NCBI GenBank assembly: GCA_944384865.1
Contig: CALWVC010000014.1
Coordinates: 1-13,967 of the forward strand
Reading direction: 5' to 3'
DNA from: an uncultured Clostridia bacterium
GTDB lineage: Bacteria > Bacillota > Clostridia > Oscillospirales > Acutalibacteraceae
Length of the DNA: 13,967 nucleotides
The notes beneath the pieces were generated by a model that worked only from the letters and a program-made list of their open reading frames with translations, did no database searches and was not told the DNA's origin. This document shows, in pieces, positions 1 to 6,726 of the stretch. The position numbers and the translations under genes were made by a program. Each line of letters starts with the position of its first letter. The first letter of the stretch is position 1.

Positions 1-35
1 AAGACGCGCTCCAAAAATTTTTGAAATTTTCCATC

Positions 36-79
36 AAGCAAGAACCTCCCTCACCGTCCGGTGAAGCAGGTTCTTGCTT
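36..79 (-). terminator. Hairpin, probable terminator of the DUF378 gene
   Basis: A perfect 12-bp inverted repeat pairs 36-47 with 68-79 (AAGCAAGAACCT / AGGTTCTTGCTT). A second stem lies inside it, 51-55 with 60-64 (TCACC / GGTGA), with a 4-nt loop. Read on the minus strand it starts 26 nt after the DUF378 stop. The sequence after it on that strand is AT-rich (GGAAAATTTCAAAAATTTTT) but lacks one clean T run. No T run follows on the plus strand, so minus is the likelier direction. It could instead be a 3' stability hairpin. Confidence 0.5.
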
Positions 80-105
80 TAAGCCCGCAGTATAAAATCG
101 GTTTA

Positions 106-324
106 TTACTGACGAGACTCAGACTCTTCTGTGACTGCATTCTCCCGGAACAGCAAGGAGATGCACCAGATTGCCGCCAACGCGACCAGCGTATAAATAA
201 TACGGCTGACCGTTGCCGACTGTCCGCCGAAAATCCAGGACACAAAGTCAAATTGGAACAAACCGATGCTGCCCCAGTTGATGCCCCCGATAATCAGAAT
301 CACCAGCGCGATTTTATCTAACAT
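106..324 (-). CDS. DUF378 family small membrane protein
   Basis: A 72-residue protein with two predicted membrane spans (about residues 5-24 and 41-60), a GGINWG motif at residues 13-18 between the start of span 1 and the following loop, and a short acidic polar tail. The size, two-helix layout and the L-x-I-I-G-G-I-N-W-G stretch match the DUF378 (YuzA-like) family, whose function is unknown. ATG at 322-324 is preceded by AAGGAG (333-338 on this strand), 8 nt away, which fixes the start. It is transcribed divergently from the penicillin-binding protein gene. A promoter is visible at 352-380 and a hairpin follows the stop, so it is probably a single-gene unit. The family call is confident; no function can be inferred. 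Confidence 0.85.
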   Translation of the reverse strand: MLDKIALVILIIGGINWGSIGLFQFDFVSWIFGGQSATVSRIIYTLVALAAIWCISLLFRENAVTEESESRQ

Positions 325-351
325 ATACTCAACTCCTTATCTTCGTGTTCG

Positions 352-380
352 CTTATAGCATTGACAGATTCTGCGCGCAA
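352..380 (-). promoter_or_regulatory. Promoter for the DUF378 gene
   Basis: On the minus strand TTGCGC (375-380), a 17-bp spacer and TATAAG (352-357) form a sigma-A-like promoter. TG-C just before the -10 makes it an extended -10. It lies about 30 nt upstream of the start codon, a suitable distance. The call rests on motif match only. Confidence 0.5.
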
Positions 381-457
381 TATGCAAAAACTTTCTGGAT
401 TAGAAAAAGCAGTTGCCGGAAACAATAAAAACAGTCCACAAAAAAGGGGTGTCCCAG

Positions 458-2011
458 ATGCAAAAACGATGCATTTTGCTGTTCGTCGTATTGAACCTGC
501 TGTTTTCACTGGCAGCCATTCGGATCTGCAGCGTCATTCTGGGCGTATCCACCGACGCGGCTGATACGCAAAGCAGCATTACCATAGAAATCGGCCAAAG
601 CCGCGGAACGATTTACGACTGCAACGGCGAACCCCTGACTGATACTACTTATATTTATAAGGCGGCTGTACCGCCCAGCGCCGATGCGATCGCAGCTGTC
701 AGCGGTTATCTGAATGATACGCAGCGCCGGCGCCTGCAAGACGGCTATCCGGTCTGCGTAACGGTGGACGAACGCTTTCACCACGAAAATATCCGGGTTT
801 TCAAGGTCTCGCAGCGATACGGCGACCAGTCGCTGGCGTCGCACCTGATCGGCTATACAGACGGTGACGGCGCCGGCGTATGCGGCATCGAAAAATCGTA
901 TGAGGATCTATTGCAGGGCGGCAGCCTATCGGTACGTTTCCAGCAGGACGCGCACGGCAATATTTTAAGCGGAATCGAACCCGAACTGATCCAAGAGGGA
1001 CAATCGCCCGGCAGCGTTACACTGACCATCGATAAAAACATTCAACTTGCCGCGCAGCAGGCCGCAGAAAAATATCTGCCCAAAGGAGCCGTAGTGGTCT
1101 TGGAAAACAGCACTGGAAAAATCCGTGCCATGGCCAGCACACCGACCTTTGATCCTGGCAACGTGCAAGCAGACCTGGACAACGCGCAGGCACCTTTTAT
1201 CAACCGGGCGCTGGCCGCCTATAATACCGGCTCGGTTTTCAAGCTGTGCACCGCCGCCTGCGCACTGGAAAACGGCCTGCACCCCCACCATACCTGCACC
1301 GGTAAGATTGATATACAGGGTGTATTATTTCACTGCCTGAAGCAGGACGGACACGGACGAATGGACATGCGCACCGCGCTGGCCATGAGCTGCAACACCT
1401 ATTTTATTGCGCTGGGGCAGCAATTGCCTGCAAACACACTATATAATCTGGCAAAAGCCTTTCGTTTCGGACAGTCGACTACGCTGTGTAACGGACTGGA
1501 AAGCGCCGCCGGAACACTGCCGAATACAGATATACTGCAATCCCCCGCAGCGATCGCCAACTTTTCCTTCGGGCAGGGCGAGCTGATGACCACGCCGCTG
1601 CAAATCGCGTCAATGCTCCAGACCATCTGCAACGACGGCGGGTTGATCTGCCCGTCACTGATTCAACAGGTCACCGCGCGGGATGGTACTGTGCAGATTG
1701 AGCAGCCTGCCGCCGCAACCAGAGTGCTGCAACCCCAGACGGCGAAAACACTGCAATCTTATATGGTTTATACCGTGGAACACGGCACCGGCGCTTCGGC
1801 AAAACCCCAACGGGTCGGCGCAGGCGGTAAGACCGCCACTGCCGAAACCGGCCAAACCGATAACGGCCGAGAGATTGTTCAGGCATGGTTCGCCGGCTTT
1901 TTTCCAGATACCGATCCAAAATATACCACAGTCGTCTTATCCGAGGATGGGCAGACCGGCGGCCAATCAGCCGCCCCGGTTTTTAAGTCAGTCGCTGACA
2001 GCCTGTATTAA
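458..2011 (+). CDS. Class B penicillin-binding protein (transpeptidase, PBP2/FtsI-like)
   Basis: This 517-residue protein should cross-link peptidoglycan stem peptides outside the membrane. One N-terminal membrane anchor (about residues 5-28) is followed by the class B N-terminal motif RGTIYDCNG (49-57), a short dimerisation region (to about 185) and the transpeptidase domain. Active-site motifs are visible: S259-V-F-K262 with the nucleophile serine, S311-C-N313, and K458-T-A460 in the place of the usual KTG. Residues after KTA (TAETGQ) and the FFPDTDPKYTTVV region are typical of the family. I chose ATG 458 because AAGGGG (444-449) sits 8 nt upstream; an in-frame ATG at 413 lacks a comparable site and would put a charged tail before the anchor. 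No PASTA domain is present, unlike SpoVD. Which division or sporulation complex it serves cannot be told. Confidence 0.9.
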   Translation: MQKRCILLFVVLNLLFSLAAIRICSVILGVSTDAADTQSSITIEIGQSRGTIYDCNGEPLTDTTYIYKAAVPPSADAIAAVSGYLNDTQRRRLQDGYPVCVTVDERFHHENIRVFKVSQRYGDQSLASHLIGYTDGDGAGVCGIEKSYEDLLQGGSLSVRFQQDAHGNILSGIEPELIQEGQSPGSVTLTIDKNIQLAAQQAAEKYLPKGAVVVLENSTGKIRAMASTPTFDPGNVQADLDNAQAPFINRALAAYNTGSVFKLCTAACALENGLHPHHTCTGKIDIQGVLFHCLKQDGHGRMDMRTALAMSCNTYFIALGQQLPANTLYNLAKAFRFGQSTTLCNGLESAAGTLPNTDILQSPAAIANFSFGQGELMTTPLQIASMLQTICNDGGLICPSLIQQVTARDGTVQIEQPAAATRVLQPQTAKTLQSYMVYTVEHGTGASAKPQRVGAGGKTATAETGQTDNGREIVQAWFAGFFPDTDPKYTTVVLSEDGQTGGQSAAPVFKSVADSLY

Positions 2012-2045
2012 ACCAATTTCAGAATTGCAAATTTAAAAATTGATC

Positions 2046-2074
2046 TTTTTTCCCGCGTTCTTTTGTGCTATACT
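2046..2074 (+). promoter_or_regulatory. Extended -10 promoter for the polysaccharide deacetylase gene
   Basis: TG-C-TATACT at 2066-2074 is a good extended -10 element; the -35 at 2046-2051 (TTTTTT) is poor. Transcription from here would begin near 2081, giving a leader of about 70 nt. It also places the alternative start at 2040 upstream of the transcript, which supports ATG 2151 as the real start. Confidence 0.5.
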
Positions 2075-2150
2075 TGTTGCAGACGCGTCGGCCTGTCCGT
2101 ATTTCCGATCTGCCTGCGCCAGTTTTAAATTACCGAAAGGACGCTTTCTC

Positions 2151-3053
2151 ATGTCCAGAAAAATCACTGTTTTTTTTATCATCCTGACGGCTTTCGTCAC
2201 AATCGCCGCTACTATAGGATTTGTCGTTATCAAACAAAATAACCAACAGCAGCTTCTGGATTTACAGCGACAGCTGGCCTCGATGTCTGAAACACTGCAA
2301 CAGCAGCAGGACGAATTGGCCCAGCAGCAGCAACAGCTGGAACAGGCGCAAAAGAACTACGCCTCTGAAAAAGAACGCGCGGACCGGTTGCAACGCGATA
2401 TTGATACAATGCGCGCCCAAAACGCTGACAAAAAAATCTGTTTTCTGACGTTTGACGATGGTCCGTCCAAAAACACACCGAAAATTCTGGATATTCTGGA
2501 CCGCTACAATATCAAAGCGACCTTTTTCGTGATTGGCCGCGGCAAGACCGAATATATGAAAGACATTGTAGACGCCGGCCACGCGATTGGCCTGCATTCT
2601 TATTCACATGAATTTTCACAGATTTACCAGAGCGAGACCGCCTATTTTGAAGACCTGCAAAAGCTCAGCGATCTGGTTCGAGAGACAACCGGCGTTACTA
2701 CTACGCTCATGCGGTTTCCCGGCGGCTCCAGTAATACCGCCAGCAAAAAATACTGCAATGGGATCATGACTGCATTGACCAAATCGGTAGAACAAAAAGG
2801 CTATGCTTATTTTGACTGGAACTGTGACTCCCATGACGCCGACGGCGCGACTGTTCCAGCTTCTCAAATTATCAACAGCATCAAGCGGGAATCCGGCGCT
2901 CAACATTTAACGGTCCTGATGCACGACGCCGGCGCAAAAACTTCCACAGTCGAAGCGCTTCCGGCAGTGATCGAATACTTACAACAGCAGGGATACAGCT
3001 TTCAAAAACTTAATAAAATCGTAAAGCCCTATCATCACAGTATAAATAACTAA
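2151..3053 (+). CDS. Membrane-anchored polysaccharide deacetylase (NodB/CE4 family)
   Basis: A 300-residue protein expected to remove N-acetyl groups from cell-wall glycan, probably peptidoglycan, outside the cell. Order of parts: an N-terminal membrane anchor (about 6-27), a glutamine-rich coiled coil (about 30-92), then a NodB domain. The metal-dependent CE4 motifs are all present: TFDDGPS (100-106, with base and metal aspartates D102 and D103), H149-S-Y-S-H153 for metal, R188-F-P-G-G, the D222-W-N-C-D segment, and V-L-M-H258-D. So it should be catalytically competent. GAAAGGA (2135-2141) lies 9 nt before ATG 2151; the longer in-frame start at 2040 precedes the visible promoter. It follows the penicillin-binding protein gene by 139 nt and has its own promoter. 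The exact glycan substrate (N-acetylglucosamine or N-acetylmuramate) is not known. Confidence 0.9.
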   Translation: MSRKITVFFIILTAFVTIAATIGFVVIKQNNQQQLLDLQRQLASMSETLQQQQDELAQQQQQLEQAQKNYASEKERADRLQRDIDTMRAQNADKKICFLTFDDGPSKNTPKILDILDRYNIKATFFVIGRGKTEYMKDIVDAGHAIGLHSYSHEFSQIYQSETAYFEDLQKLSDLVRETTGVTTTLMRFPGGSSNTASKKYCNGIMTALTKSVEQKGYAYFDWNCDSHDADGATVPASQIINSIKRESGAQHLTVLMHDAGAKTSTVEALPAVIEYLQQQGYSFQKLNKIVKPYHHSINN

Positions 3054-3060
3054 AAAAAGA

Positions 3061-3089
3061 TTGTAAATCCGTTCTTTTTATGTTACAAT
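3061..3089 (+). promoter_or_regulatory. Sigma-A promoter for the DegV-family gene
   Basis: TTGTAA (3061-3066), a 17-bp spacer and TACAAT (3084-3089) match the vegetative consensus well. The promoter starts 7 nt after the deacetylase stop. The leader of about 70 nt contains a small hairpin, 3119-3124 with 3135-3140 (TTCGCC / GGCGAA, 10-nt loop), just upstream of the ribosome-binding site. Confidence 0.7.
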
Positions 3090-3166
3090 TCCCATTGTGC
3101 AGGTAATTTTAATACGGCTTCGCCTGTAAAATCTGGCGAACGATATTGCGGAAAGGATTGTTAGAT

Positions 3167-4027
3167 ATGGCCAACACGGTTGTTATTTCCTGCGACAGCA
3201 CTGCCGATTTATCTCCCGAACTGATCGAAAAATATCATATTCAAATCTTTCACCTGCCCATTGTCAAAGATGGGCAAGCCTTGCGGGACGGTCTGGAAAT
3301 CACCACATCAGATGTTTTTGAATATAAACGGCAAACCGGTAATCTGATTAAAACCAGTGCGCCGAACATCGCAGAATGCGAAGAATATTTTAATACCGTC
3401 TGCGACGCAGGCGACGGTTTGATCCACTTCGATATCAGCAGCGAAATGTCCTCGACCTATGCTAATGCCCGCGCGGCGGCAGCGGACCGGCCCGATACTT
3501 ATATCATCGACAGCCGGAACCTGTCTACCGGAATCGGGCTGCTGGTTCTGCGCGCCTGCGAACTGCGGGACGAGGGCAAATCCGCCGGTGAAATTGCGCA
3601 GGAGATCTACGCCCTGATTCCCCGTGTAGACACATCTTTTGTTTTGGACACGCTGGAATATATGCACAAGGGCGGTCGGTGTTCTTCAGTTGCCGCTTTG
3701 GGCGCCAATCTGCTCAAACTCAAACCGTGTATTGAAGTCAAAAACGGTAAAATGGACGTTGTAAAAAAATATCGCGGGAAACTCGCCGATGTACTGACCG
3801 CCTACGTCGCCGACCGGCTGCATCACCCGGAGGATATCGATACCAGCCGCATTTTCATTACCCACACCTGTCAGGATTCTTCCTACTTTGAACTGGTGCG
3901 GCAGGAGGTGCTGCAAAAGCTTCCTTTTAAGGAAGTGCTCAACACAACCGCAGGTTGTTCGGTCAGCGTACACTGCGGTCCAAATACGCTGGGAATCCTG
4001 TTTATCCGCAAATCTCCGCTGCAATAA
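3167..4027 (+). CDS. DegV family fatty-acid-binding protein (FakB-like)
   Basis: A 286-residue cytoplasmic protein of the DegV fold, whose studied members (FakB) bind a fatty acid and present it to the FakA kinase for phospholipid synthesis. Family signatures appear in order: DSTADL (10-15), the T63-S64 pair in KTSAP, SSEMSSTY (91-98), IDSRNLSTGIGLL (114-126), LEYMHKGGR (163-171), LKPCIEVKNG (185-194), and H269-CGPNTLGI near the end. The Thr-Ser pair, Arg171 and His269 correspond to lipid-contacting positions described for FakB proteins. GAAAGGA (3151-3157) is 9 nt before ATG 3167; the in-frame TTG at 3146 lies upstream of that site and is rejected. No fakA kinase gene is in the window, so the partner is unseen. 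The gene has its own promoter and a strong terminator. Confidence 0.9.
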   Translation: MANTVVISCDSTADLSPELIEKYHIQIFHLPIVKDGQALRDGLEITTSDVFEYKRQTGNLIKTSAPNIAECEEYFNTVCDAGDGLIHFDISSEMSSTYANARAAAADRPDTYIIDSRNLSTGIGLLVLRACELRDEGKSAGEIAQEIYALIPRVDTSFVLDTLEYMHKGGRCSSVAALGANLLKLKPCIEVKNGKMDVVKKYRGKLADVLTAYVADRLHHPEDIDTSRIFITHTCQDSSYFELVRQEVLQKLPFKEVLNTTAGCSVSVHCGPNTLGILFIRKSPLQ

Positions 4028-4033
4028 AAATAG

Positions 4034-4084
4034 AAAACCGTTCAATTCGGCCAGCTACAGCCGGAAAGAACGGTTTTTTTATTT
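4034..4084. terminator. Bidirectional intrinsic terminator between the degV-type gene and tspO
   Basis: A 10-bp stem pairs 4034-4043 with 4068-4077 (AAAACCGTTC / GAACGGTTTT), with a further stem inside (CGGC 4048-4051 / GCCG 4060-4063). On the plus strand it ends in a run of T, 7 nt after the degV-type stop. On the minus strand the hairpin is followed by TTTTCTATTTTTATTG, so it can also stop tspO transcription, about 170 nt past the tspO stop codon. Confidence 0.85.
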
Positions 4085-4249
4085 AAACAACTATACACAG
4101 ACAGCGGCGATTAAATCAGTATGTTGATCACATTGCTGACAAAAATACAACTATAACCGTTCCTGTCTGCGATCTTCAACAGCACACGATCTGTCGAAAT
4201 CATGCCGCCGCTTTTCTGTCTTATCTGCCCACGTCCACTCAGCCGCTGT

Positions 4250-4723
4250 TCAGTTCAGGCAAACGACTGCCATGTTTAAATAGGCCGCAAAGGACAGCCA
4301 CAGTAAATAAGGAATCATCAAAATACAGGCTGTTTTATTACACAGACTGTAAAAAGCCGTGGCTGCAAATACCAATCCCCATAACAGAACAAGTAAAACC
4401 AGCGCCAGTGTGAATTGCCGCAATTGAAAAAATACCACCGGCCACAGAAAATTGACTGCCAGACTGCTCCAGTAAAGACGGAGCGCCGTTTTTGCATATC
4501 GGCACGGCGTATATTGAATCAGATAAGCGGCAACGCCCATTAAAATATACAATAGCGTCCATACAACCGGAAACACCCAGGCCGGCGGTGCGAAAAGCGG
4601 TTTTTCAATCAATTGATATACTTCTCCCGTCTGGTCCCTGGTCAGCAGCGCTGCCGCGCCGCCCACCGCCAGCGGCAGTGCCAGATGGAACAGCAATGGC
4701 TTTAAACGGATCGTTGCCATCAT
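4250..4723 (-). CDS. tspO: TspO/MBR family integral membrane protein
   Basis: A 157-residue membrane protein with about five spans, the normal TspO length and topology. Diagnostic stretches are the KPLFAPPAWVFPVVWTLLY loop/helix (41-59), NFLWPVVFF (91-99) and PYLLWLSFAAYLN (138-150). TspO proteins bind porphyrins and in some bacteria respond to oxidative or light stress; the ligand here is not known. The frame is open upstream to 4879, but AAAGGA (4733-4738) is 9 nt before the ATG at 4723 (a tandem ATG-ATG), and the promoter at 4784-4812 lies inside the longer frame, so the short form is right. It is convergent with the degV-type gene and probably a single-gene unit. Confidence 0.92.
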   Translation of the reverse strand: MMATIRLKPLLFHLALPLAVGGAAALLTRDQTGEVYQLIEKPLFAPPAWVFPVVWTLLYILMGVAAYLIQYTPCRYAKTALRLYWSSLAVNFLWPVVFFQLRQFTLALVLLVLLWGLVFAATAFYSLCNKTACILMIPYLLWLSFAAYLNMAVVCLN

Positions 4724-4783
4724 TACAACCAGTCCTTTTGCATAAATTTGAAGAATTTCATCTGCTAACTTCCAGAATAGATT

Positions 4784-4812
4784 AGTATATTCTATGCGTC
4801 GCCTGATGTAAA
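4784..4812 (-). promoter_or_regulatory. tspO: Sigma-A promoter for tspO
   Basis: On the minus strand TTTACA (4807-4812), a 17-bp spacer and TATACT (4784-4789) differ from consensus by one base in each box. The leader to the ATG at 4723 would be about 55 nt. Confidence 0.75.
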
Positions 4813-5159
4813 AAGACGAAAAAGAGCAACTGTTTTTAGATAAACAGATCTGTTTGATGAAGCTGTCAAACCATATCATAAGCTACATGCCGCAAGATCA
4901 TCTGTAAAGTCACATTTGCAGAATATGTTGTTAAAAACGCGCAGTCACTGCCGTATAAGCAATAGAGATAGAACGGCAATCCCATAAAACAAACGATCAC
5001 CGCGTTTTAACCGGTCAAATCGTATGCGACGCAATCCATCCGGTTCTCCATTGACGCGCGCCGACGCAAAATTATACAGAAAATTATATAAATTATACAG
5101 ATGTTCATACTGGAATTTAATAATTTCTCCAATTTTTTAAATTTAATATAACAAATGGA
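4813..5159. other. Gap between the tspO and gdhA promoters: AT-rich repeats, no secure gene
   Basis: No convincing gene is seen. The right part holds three copies of AAATTATA (5069, 5081, 5090), two of them extended to AAATTATACAGA at 5069-5080 and 5090-5101, 21 bp apart. A possible extra plus-strand promoter, TTGACG (5051-5056), 16 bp, TATACA (5073-5078), overlaps the first repeat. On the minus strand 4945-5136 is an open frame of 63 codons that ends in a basic then hydrophobic tail but has no ordinary start codon near its upstream end. AT-rich sequence at 5112-5159 lies directly against the gdhA -35 box and could act as an UP-like element. Confidence 0.4.
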
Positions 5160-5188
5160 TTTACATATACGCGAAATTGTGATAAAAT
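5160..5188 (+). promoter_or_regulatory. gdhA: Sigma-A promoter for gdhA
   Basis: TTTACA (5160-5165), a 17-bp spacer and TAAAAT (5183-5188), with TG-A before the -10 (extended -10). The upstream flank is AT-rich. The leader is about 33 nt. The quality fits a strongly expressed metabolic gene. Confidence 0.75.
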
Positions 5189-5227
5189 AACCAAAGTATT
5201 TTTATATGAATCGGAGGAATCGCTGTT

Positions 5228-6559
5228 ATGTCCTATGTACAAAATGTTTTGGATCATCTGATCCAGAAAAACCCGAGCCAGCCTGAGTTTATCCAGGCGG
5301 CCACTGAGGTATTGACCTCTCTGGAACCGGTTATCAACGCTAATCCCAAATACGAGCAGGCCGCGATTTTAGAGCGCCTGGTAGAGCCGGAGCGTCAGAT
5401 TATTTTCCGGGTCCCATGGGTGGACGATGATGGCAAAGTACATGTCAATACCGGCTATCGGGTGCAGTTCAACAGCGCCATCGGCCCGTATAAGGGCGGT
5501 CTGCGCCTGCATCCGTCGGTAACACTTGGTACCATCAAGTTTTTAGGTTTTGAGCAGATCTTTAAAAACTCGTTGACCGGCCAGCCCATCGGCGGCGGTA
5601 AAGGCGGTAGCGATTTTGATCCAAAGGGTAAATCCGACCGTGAAGTGATGGCATTCTGCCAGAGCTTTATGACTGAACTGTTCCGTCATATCGGCGCCAC
5701 CACCGATGTGCCTGCTGGCGATATCGGTGTCGGCGGCCGGGAAATCGGCTATCTTTATGGCCAGTATAAACGGCTGACAAACAGCTTTGAGGGCGTATTG
5801 ACCGGCAAAGGGCTGACTTACGGCGGTTCTCTGGCCCGGACAGAAGCTACCGGTTACGGCCTGATCTACTTCCTGGATGAAATGCTCAAAGATCATGGCA
5901 AATCTATTGCGGGCAAGACCGTTGTTATTTCCGGTTCGGGCAACGTGGCGATCTACGCCACCGAAAAGGCCCAGCAACTGGGCGGCAAAGTGGTTGCGCT
6001 GTCTGACTCTACCGGTTATGTGTATGATCCGGACGGAATCAAGCTGGATACCGTCAAACGCATCAAAGAAGTGGAACGCGGCCGGATCTCTGAATATGTC
6101 AAGGCGCATCCCACTGCGAAATATACCGACGGCAAAGGCATCTGGAGCATCCCCTGTGATATTGCGCTGCCCTGCGCAACACAGAACGAGCTGGATGAAG
6201 ACGATGCAAAAATGCTGGTCAAAAACGGTGTATTTGCTGTGGCAGAGGGCGCGAACATGCCCAGCACCATCGGTGCAACCAACGTCTTTTTGGACAACAA
6301 GATCCTGTTCGGCCCTGGCAAAGCGGCTAACGCGGGCGGCGTAGCTACTTCTGCACTGGAAATGAGCCAGAATGCAGGCATGACCTCCTGGAGCTTTGAG
6401 ACCGTTGATAATAAGTTGCATGATATCATGATCAACATCTATAAAAATGCCTCTGCAGCCGCAAAACAATATGGCTATACCGATAACTTTGTAGTCGGTG
6501 CGAATATTGCCGGCTTTACAAAAGTCGCTGACACCATGTTGGCGCAGGGCGTTTGCTAA
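5228..6559 (+). CDS. gdhA: Glutamate dehydrogenase, probably NADP-dependent
   Basis: A 443-residue hexameric-type glutamate dehydrogenase that interconverts 2-oxoglutarate plus ammonium and glutamate in the cytoplasm. The substrate-site residues known from the C. symbiosum enzyme fall at the same numbers here: K89, K113, K125 (in GGGKGG), D165 and S380. The nucleotide-binding loop is GSGNVA (236-241). At the end of the second Rossmann strand it reads ALSDSTG (257-263), like the E. coli NADP enzyme (SDSSG) and unlike the SGPDG that I recall for the C. symbiosum NAD enzyme, so I infer NADPH use and a biosynthetic, ammonia-assimilating role. GGAGG (5213-5217) lies 10 nt before ATG 5228. Full length, with its own promoter and terminator. 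Confidence 0.97.
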   Translation: MSYVQNVLDHLIQKNPSQPEFIQAATEVLTSLEPVINANPKYEQAAILERLVEPERQIIFRVPWVDDDGKVHVNTGYRVQFNSAIGPYKGGLRLHPSVTLGTIKFLGFEQIFKNSLTGQPIGGGKGGSDFDPKGKSDREVMAFCQSFMTELFRHIGATTDVPAGDIGVGGREIGYLYGQYKRLTNSFEGVLTGKGLTYGGSLARTEATGYGLIYFLDEMLKDHGKSIAGKTVVISGSGNVAIYATEKAQQLGGKVVALSDSTGYVYDPDGIKLDTVKRIKEVERGRISEYVKAHPTAKYTDGKGIWSIPCDIALPCATQNELDEDDAKMLVKNGVFAVAEGANMPSTIGATNVFLDNKILFGPGKAANAGGVATSALEMSQNAGMTSWSFETVDNKLHDIMINIYKNASAAAKQYGYTDNFVVGANIAGFTKVADTMLAQGVC

Positions 6560-6574
6560 AACAACATTCAAAAA

Positions 6575-6612
6575 GGACCGGATCTGTTATTCACAGATCC
6601 GGTTCTTTTTTT
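6575..6612. terminator. Intrinsic terminator of gdhA, possibly bidirectional
   Basis: A perfect 11-bp stem pairs ACCGGATCTGT (6577-6587) with ACAGATCCGGT (6593-6603) around a 5-nt loop, followed by TTCTTTTTTT. On the minus strand the hairpin is followed by CCTTTTTGAA, so it may also stop the convergent repeat-protein gene ending at 6727. Confidence 0.9.
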
Positions 6613-6726
6613 GCAAACCGCGCAAATTTTAATTGACCGTTCTTTTAAAGCATCTCATACAAACAGCGCCGCTTCTACCGTTCTCTATCAAGTGTGACCG
6701 TTCTGCATGTGGATGTTTTTTCATTT

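Noticed and set aside
361..386. TTGACA (361-366) as a plus-strand promoter for the penicillin-binding protein gene
   Set aside because: The only -10-like hexamer nearby, TATGCA (381-386), is 14 bp away, too close for a normal promoter, and nothing matches at 16-18 bp.
413..457. N-terminal extension of the penicillin-binding protein
   Set aside because: The ATG at 458 has a good ribosome-binding site and puts the anchor at the N terminus; the extension lacks such a site.
4111..4203. 30-residue minus-strand peptide frame downstream of tspO
   Set aside because: It has no good ribosome-binding site or promoter and is short enough to occur by chance.
4724..4879. 52-residue N-terminal extension of TspO
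   Set aside because: The extension contains the tspO promoter and precedes the ribosome-binding site at 4733-4738; the shorter product has the normal family length.
5543..6571. 342-residue open frame on the minus strand across gdhA
   Set aside because: It lies wholly over a full-length, clearly recognised gdhA; its translation has no recognisable domain and no promoter or ribosome-binding site of its own.
6633..6661. TTGACC-N17-CATACA as a plus-strand promoter after gdhA
   Set aside because: It would point into the convergent repeat-protein gene with no plus-strand gene downstream, so a chance match is likelier.
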